A DNA stretch of 64,000 nucleotides, taken from assembly GCA_942491525.1 (NCBI GenBank), contig CALOBW010000007.1, positions 1 to 64,000 on the forward strand, given 5' to 3'. The notes beneath the pieces were generated by a model, which saw only the letters and a program-made list of their open reading frames with translations, was not told where the DNA came from and did not search any database. Shown piece by piece: positions 60,795 to 64,000 of the stretch (position 1 is its first letter; each line of letters starts with the position of its first letter). This DNA comes from CAYWBU01 sp942491525 (GTDB lineage Bacteria; Desulfobacterota; Desulfomonilia; UBA1062). The position numbers and the translations under genes are program-made.

Positions 60795-60830
60795 CTGGCG
60801 GATGTGCCTGAGTAGTGGTACATCCGCCAG
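60795..60830 (+). terminator. Hairpin after tpx
   Basis: Perfect 11-bp stem CTGGCGGATGT/ACATCCGCCAG with a 14-nt loop, no T-tract directly after it. It could end the peroxidase transcript or stabilise its 3' end. Confidence 0.5.
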
Positions 60831-60922
60831 AATTATCTTTAATTGAGATGTAAGTGGTTGACATCCCTTCTGATTAATGTTCGTCTGCATAAGTGGGTTG
60901 CAGTTAAAAGGAGGGATAAGTT

Positions 60923-61513
60923 TTGCCGAAGAAAAGAATGCATTCCGCTCAGCGCAGGGAGCAGATCATTGGTGCCACCGGTAAATTGATTGCCCAAAAT
61001 GGCCTTGGCTGGGCCACGGTTGCCCGGATTGCCGAGGCCGTTGATATCACCCAGCCCGCCCTCTACCGTCATTTCAAAAACCGTCAGGATATTCTGATGG
61101 CCACCCTTGAGTATTTCAGTGAAGATTTTCTGAAGCTGATCGTCATTAAGGATGATGTTGATGTGGTGGAAGCCCTGCATGATATTGCGCTGGTTTTCAC
61201 CGAGTCAAGCCGGCAGAACCCTGAGCGCGGGCGCATCATGTTTGAATTTATCTGTGCCCCGCCTGAAGATGAGCTGCGAGATGCGGTCAAGGAGCGCTTC
61301 AACATGCTGGTGGAGCAGCTCAAGCTGCTGCTGAAGAGGGGCGTTGATCAGGGAGTCTTCAAGGCCGACCTGGATCTCTCGCTGGCAGCCTGGGAGATAT
61401 TTTCCCTGGGATTTACGCTCAACTTTGTAATCATGATGGGCATGGATTATAATCTGAGTGAAGAGAAGGCCCTCAAAGCTGTTGAAGACATCATGCTCTC
61501 CATAAAGCTTTAG
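60923..61513 (+). CDS. TetR-family regulator 1
   Basis: 196-aa repressor with TTG start behind GGAGG. HTH at about 28-62 (WATVARIAEAVDITQPALYRHF), ligand domain helical with a conserved-looking FEFICAPPEDELRDAV. Target not visible: no palindrome stands out in its own upstream region except the tpx hairpin. Lies between the oxygen island and the acyl-CoA dehydrogenase unit. Confidence 0.92.
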   Translation: MPKKRMHSAQRREQIIGATGKLIAQNGLGWATVARIAEAVDITQPALYRHFKNRQDILMATLEYFSEDFLKLIVIKDDVDVVEALHDIALVFTESSRQNPERGRIMFEFICAPPEDELRDAVKERFNMLVEQLKLLLKRGVDQGVFKADLDLSLAAWEIFSLGFTLNFVIMMGMDYNLSEEKALKAVEDIMLSIKL

Positions 61514-61567
61514 GTTACACGCCGGTTTCAATCTTTTAATTTCTTTTACAGAATCAACATTGACCCC

Positions 61568-61610
61568 TTGTCTACCATTTGGTAGATACTATAATCTACC
61601 AAATGGTAGG
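61568..61610 (+). promoter_or_regulatory. Double palindromic TetR operator over a promoter
   Basis: Two 16-bp near-identical sites, TCTACCATTTGGTAGA (61571-61586) and TCTACCAAATGGTAGG (61595-61610), which together form a 38-bp palindrome with perfect 16-bp arms (61572-61587, 61594-61609). TATAAT (61590-61595) lies at the centre and TTGTCT (61568-61573) 16 bp upstream. Binding would block the promoter of the following TetR gene and probably the dehydrogenase. Confidence 0.85.
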
Positions 61611-61619
61611 GAGAGGTCA

Positions 61620-62216
61620 ATGAAATCAAAACAATCAGACGTAAAAGATCGTATCTACAGTGAAGCCATTCGGCTCTTCGGTGAAAAGGGCTTTGAGGGC
61701 ACCCCCATTCAGGCCGTGGCCGACGCTGTCGGTATCCGAAAGCCTTCGCTGCTCTACCATTTCAACAGCAAGGAGGAGCTGGGCGATGAAGTTTTGAAGC
61801 TGATGATCACCAGCTGGAAGGAGAAGCTGCCCGAGCTGCTCAAAGATCCATCCAACGCCTACAAGGTGTTTGAAAAGGTTATTGAGGAGCTGGTGGCTTT
61901 TTTCAGTGAGGATCCCAACCGCGCCCGTCTGGTGATGCGCGAAGCCATGGATCGGCCCGAAAGGGTCAGTTCGCTGGCCCGTGAACATCTCAAGCCATGG
62001 ATGGATGAGCTGCAGGAGTACATTCGGGCCGGCCAGCAGTTTGGCGTGATCAGGCAGAACGTGGATCCGATAGCATATATAACCGAGGTTGTCATGATGG
62101 TGCTGGCCACGGTGGCCATCGGGGATGTGGCCCGGGTTATTTTCGGTACCCCGGCTGATGATTCCGCCACGCGCGAAATTGTGCGCATGGCGCGCACCAG
62201 CCTGTTTATTGATTAA
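61620..62216 (+). CDS. TetR-family regulator 2 (acyl-CoA type, likely autoregulated)
   Basis: 198-aa repressor, ATG with GGGAGAGG upstream. HTH (PIQAVADAVGIRKPSLLYHF) about 27-47; helical ligand domain with RLVMREAMDRPERV. Its operator surrounds its own promoter and it is followed 25 bp later by an acyl-CoA dehydrogenase, so an acyl-CoA ligand, as for FadR-like TetR proteins, is a reasonable guess. Confidence 0.93.
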   Translation: MKSKQSDVKDRIYSEAIRLFGEKGFEGTPIQAVADAVGIRKPSLLYHFNSKEELGDEVLKLMITSWKEKLPELLKDPSNAYKVFEKVIEELVAFFSEDPNRARLVMREAMDRPERVSSLAREHLKPWMDELQEYIRAGQQFGVIRQNVDPIAYITEVVMMVLATVAIGDVARVIFGTPADDSATREIVRMARTSLFID

Positions 62217-62241
62217 AAATTGACTTTAAGGAGGTTTAGGT

Positions 62242-64000
62242 ATGATCAGTTCCAAGAATTTCTATGACGACAATTCTGATCTTAAGTTTTACATGGAGCA
62301 GTACATTGATTGGGCTCCGCTGGTGGAGATGACGGAGTTTAACTATCAGAGCCCGGCGGGCTTCAGCAACCTGGAGGATGCCCTCGACTTCTACCGCAGC
62401 ATTCTCGATATGGTGGGCGACTTCTCGGCCAATGAGATCGCGCCCCACTATCTGGAGATTGACAAGCAGCACCCCGAGCTCAAAGACGGCATCGTCTCCA
62501 TGCCGCCGGTGCTCAATGAAATTTTCGAGAAGATCAAGGCGCTGGAGCTGCACGGCATGTGCCTGCCGCGTCAGCTGGGCGGCATGAACTGCCCCTTCAC
62601 CCTCTTCATGTTAAGCAATGAGCTCATGGCGCGCGCGGATGTCTCGGTCTGCGCCCATCACGGCTTTCATGGCGGCATGGCCGTGGCCGCCCTCTTCTAC
62701 TCGGTCATGGAGGGCACCACCGAGTTTGATCATGACAAGCTCGATATCAAGAGCACCCGTTTCAACGATATGATCCAGGAGATCATTAGCGGAGAGGCCT
62801 GGGGCAGCATGGACATTACCGAGCCCGGCGCCGGCTCCGACATGGCCAATATGCGCACCACCGGCCGCCAGGATGAGAAGGGCAACTGGTTCGTGACCGG
62901 CTCCAAAATTTTTATCACCTCCGGCCACGCCAAGTACCACTTTGTGATCGCGCGCACCGAAGAGGACAAGAACCCCGATGACCCCTTTGGCGGTTTGAAC
63001 GGTCTCTCCATGTTTCTGGTGCCCTGCTTTGAAGACAGGGACGGCAAGCGTATTCATTATGCTGATTTTATTGCCGTAGAGGAGAAGCTGGGTCATCACG
63101 GCTCGGCCACCGTGGCCATCAGCTATGAAGATTCGCCGGCCTATCTGATCGGCAAGCGCGGCGAGGGCTTCAAATATATGCTGCTGTTGATGAACAACGC
63201 CCGCTGCGGTGTGGGCTTCGAATCTCTCGGCATCTGCGAACAGGCCATCCGCATCGCCAAGGACTACGCCTCAGAACGTCCCAGTATGGGCAAGATGATT
63301 GACCAGCATGAGATGATTGCCGACTATCTCGAGGAGATGGATACCGATATCCGCGCCATCCGCGCCATGGCCGTGGCCGGAGCCTATCATGAGGAGATGA
63401 GCCAGAAGATGCTGCTGATGGAGAAGTTCCTGCCGCCGGAGGATCCGAAAGCCATGAGGCGCCTCAAGAAGGAGATGTCCTTCCACAAGGCCTCATCGCG
63501 CCGCATCACACCTCTGCTCAAGTACTATGCGGCCGAAAAGTCGGTCGAGATCAGCCGGCGCGCCATCCAGATCCTGGGCGGTTATGGCTACACCACGGAG
63601 TACGGCGTCGAGAAGCTGCTCAGAGACGCCATGGTTCTGCCCATCTATGAGGGCACCAGCCAGATTCAGGCCCTGATGGCCATGAAGGACACCCTGTTTG
63701 GGGTTATCAAAAATCCCAAAAGGTTCTACGGCCGCTACTCCTGGTACCTCCGGCAGAGCATGACGGCCAAGAATTCGCTTGAAAAGCGTGTCGCCCGCCT
63801 GCAGGTGCTGCAGGGCAAGACCGTTCAATATCTGATGGCCAAGGTGGCCGGTCAGAAGTTCAGTGAGGTGCGCACCCAGCCGCTCAATAACTGGGGCAAG
63901 GCCTTTGCTGATATGGATCCCAAGAAAGATTTCTCCTTTGCAATGCTGCATGCCGAGCGGCTGATCAGGATTCTGACGGATGTCTGCATCGCCGAACTGC
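62242..64000 (+). CDS. Acyl-CoA dehydrogenase, long form (partial)
   Basis: FAD enzyme introducing the alpha-beta double bond in acyl-CoA; 586 codons visible, open at the right edge. The N-terminal extension (FYDDNSDLKFYMEQYIDW) marks the ~600-aa class (FadE5/DmdC-like). Flavin and substrate blocks WGSMDITEPGAGSD, FVTGSKIFITSGHA, AIQILGGYGYTTEYGVEKLLRDA and the catalytic Glu in LPIYEGTSQIQ are intact. RBS AAGGAGG. Probably under control of TetR regulator 2. Confidence 0.95.
   Translation, partial: MISSKNFYDDNSDLKFYMEQYIDWAPLVEMTEFNYQSPAGFSNLEDALDFYRSILDMVGDFSANEIAPHYLEIDKQHPELKDGIVSMPPVLNEIFEKIKALELHGMCLPRQLGGMNCPFTLFMLSNELMARADVSVCAHHGFHGGMAVAALFYSVMEGTTEFDHDKLDIKSTRFNDMIQEIISGEAWGSMDITEPGAGSDMANMRTTGRQDEKGNWFVTGSKIFITSGHAKYHFVIARTEEDKNPDDPFGGLNGLSMFLVPCFEDRDGKRIHYADFIAVEEKLGHHGSATVAISYEDSPAYLIGKRGEGFKYMLLLMNNARCGVGFESLGICEQAIRIAKDYASERPSMGKMIDQHEMIADYLEEMDTDIRAIRAMAVAGAYHEEMSQKMLLMEKFLPPEDPKAMRRLKKEMSFHKASSRRITPLLKYYAAEKSVEISRRAIQILGGYGYTTEYGVEKLLRDAMVLPIYEGTSQIQALMAMKDTLFGVIKNPKRFYGRYSWYLRQSMTAKNSLEKRVARLQVLQGKTVQYLMAKVAGQKFSEVRTQPLNNWGKAFADMDPKKDFSFAMLHAERLIRILTDVCIAEL

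Overview
The window reads as one continuous chromosomal segment of a Gram-negative, anaerobic or microaerophilic bacterium, probably related to the former Deltaproteobacteria (Desulfobacterota/Desulfuromonadota type). This rests on gene content: a c-di-AMP cyclase, a type IV pilin with the GFTLIE leader, a TRAP transporter, reverse rubrerythrin, desulfoferrodoxin, an FprA/high-molecular-weight rubredoxin pair, cytochrome bd, PyrR, and acyl-CoA dehydrogenase under TetR control. No rRNA lies in the window, so the affiliation is an inference. No insertion sequence, prophage, plasmid gene or CRISPR array was seen.

Layout. 0-2.7 kb: TRAP transporter dctP-dctQ-dctM (minus; dctM runs off the left edge). 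2.8-12.6 kb: HAD phosphatase, a fused diadenylate cyclase-YbbR protein, cold shock protein, secreted DUF4139 protein, thioredoxin-fold/glycosidase-like protein (YyaL family), REC-GGDEF diguanylate cyclase, HrpB helicase and hotdog thioesterase. 12.6-19.5 kb: PAS protein, an AT-rich non-coding stretch with stacked hairpins, tRNA-Asp, two divergent paralogous response regulators, pilin, zinc-ribbon protein plus Nif3, tRNA-CAT, and an orphan protein with GAPDH-like motifs. 19.5-28.8 kb: an FAD oxidoreductase, then a compact minus-strand operon truA-rfbB-rfbD-lepA-lepB-pyrR-pyrB-pyrC, then a PilZ protein. 28.8-39.6 kb: the transcription/translation operon (tRNA-Gly)-rimP-nusA-ylxR-infB-ylxP-rbfA-nrnA-truB-rpsO-pnp-M16 protease. 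39.7-41.7 kb: yjbQ, tatD, suhB (minus).

41.7-50.1 kb: gene direction flips from almost all minus to almost all plus, base composition becomes AT-rich, and a perfect 16-bp parS palindrome precedes parA-parB-dnaN-gyrB-gyrA. This is probably close to the replication origin, although dnaA and recF are absent and no good DnaA-box cluster is visible.

50.3-60.8 kb: an oxygen-defence island: perR, reverse rubrerythrin, cydAB, an orphan membrane protein, rubrerythrin, a broken Fur-family remnant, flavodoxin, desulfoferrodoxin, ferritin, FprA, Hrb (flavin reductase-rubredoxin), a small cytochrome c, Bcp and Tpx. Four promoters here (TTGACA -35 elements) each carry a 7-1-7 PerR/Fur-type palindrome over the -10 region, pointing to one PerR regulon: cytochrome bd removes O2 at the membrane; FprA/Hrb, rubrerythrins, superoxide reductase and peroxiredoxins remove O2, superoxide and peroxides in the cytoplasm; ferritin stores iron. 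60.9-64 kb: two TetR regulators, the second with a 38-bp palindromic operator around its own promoter, followed by a long-form acyl-CoA dehydrogenase that runs off the right edge.

The most notable items are the PerR-box regulon, the N-terminally deleted Fur-family remnant, a rubredoxin with its own strong internal ribosome binding site inside hrb, the CdaA-YbbR fusion with a changed RHR motif, the repeated tRNA-terminator-start-codon layout (nif3, rimP), and the orphan with GAPDH-like motifs.
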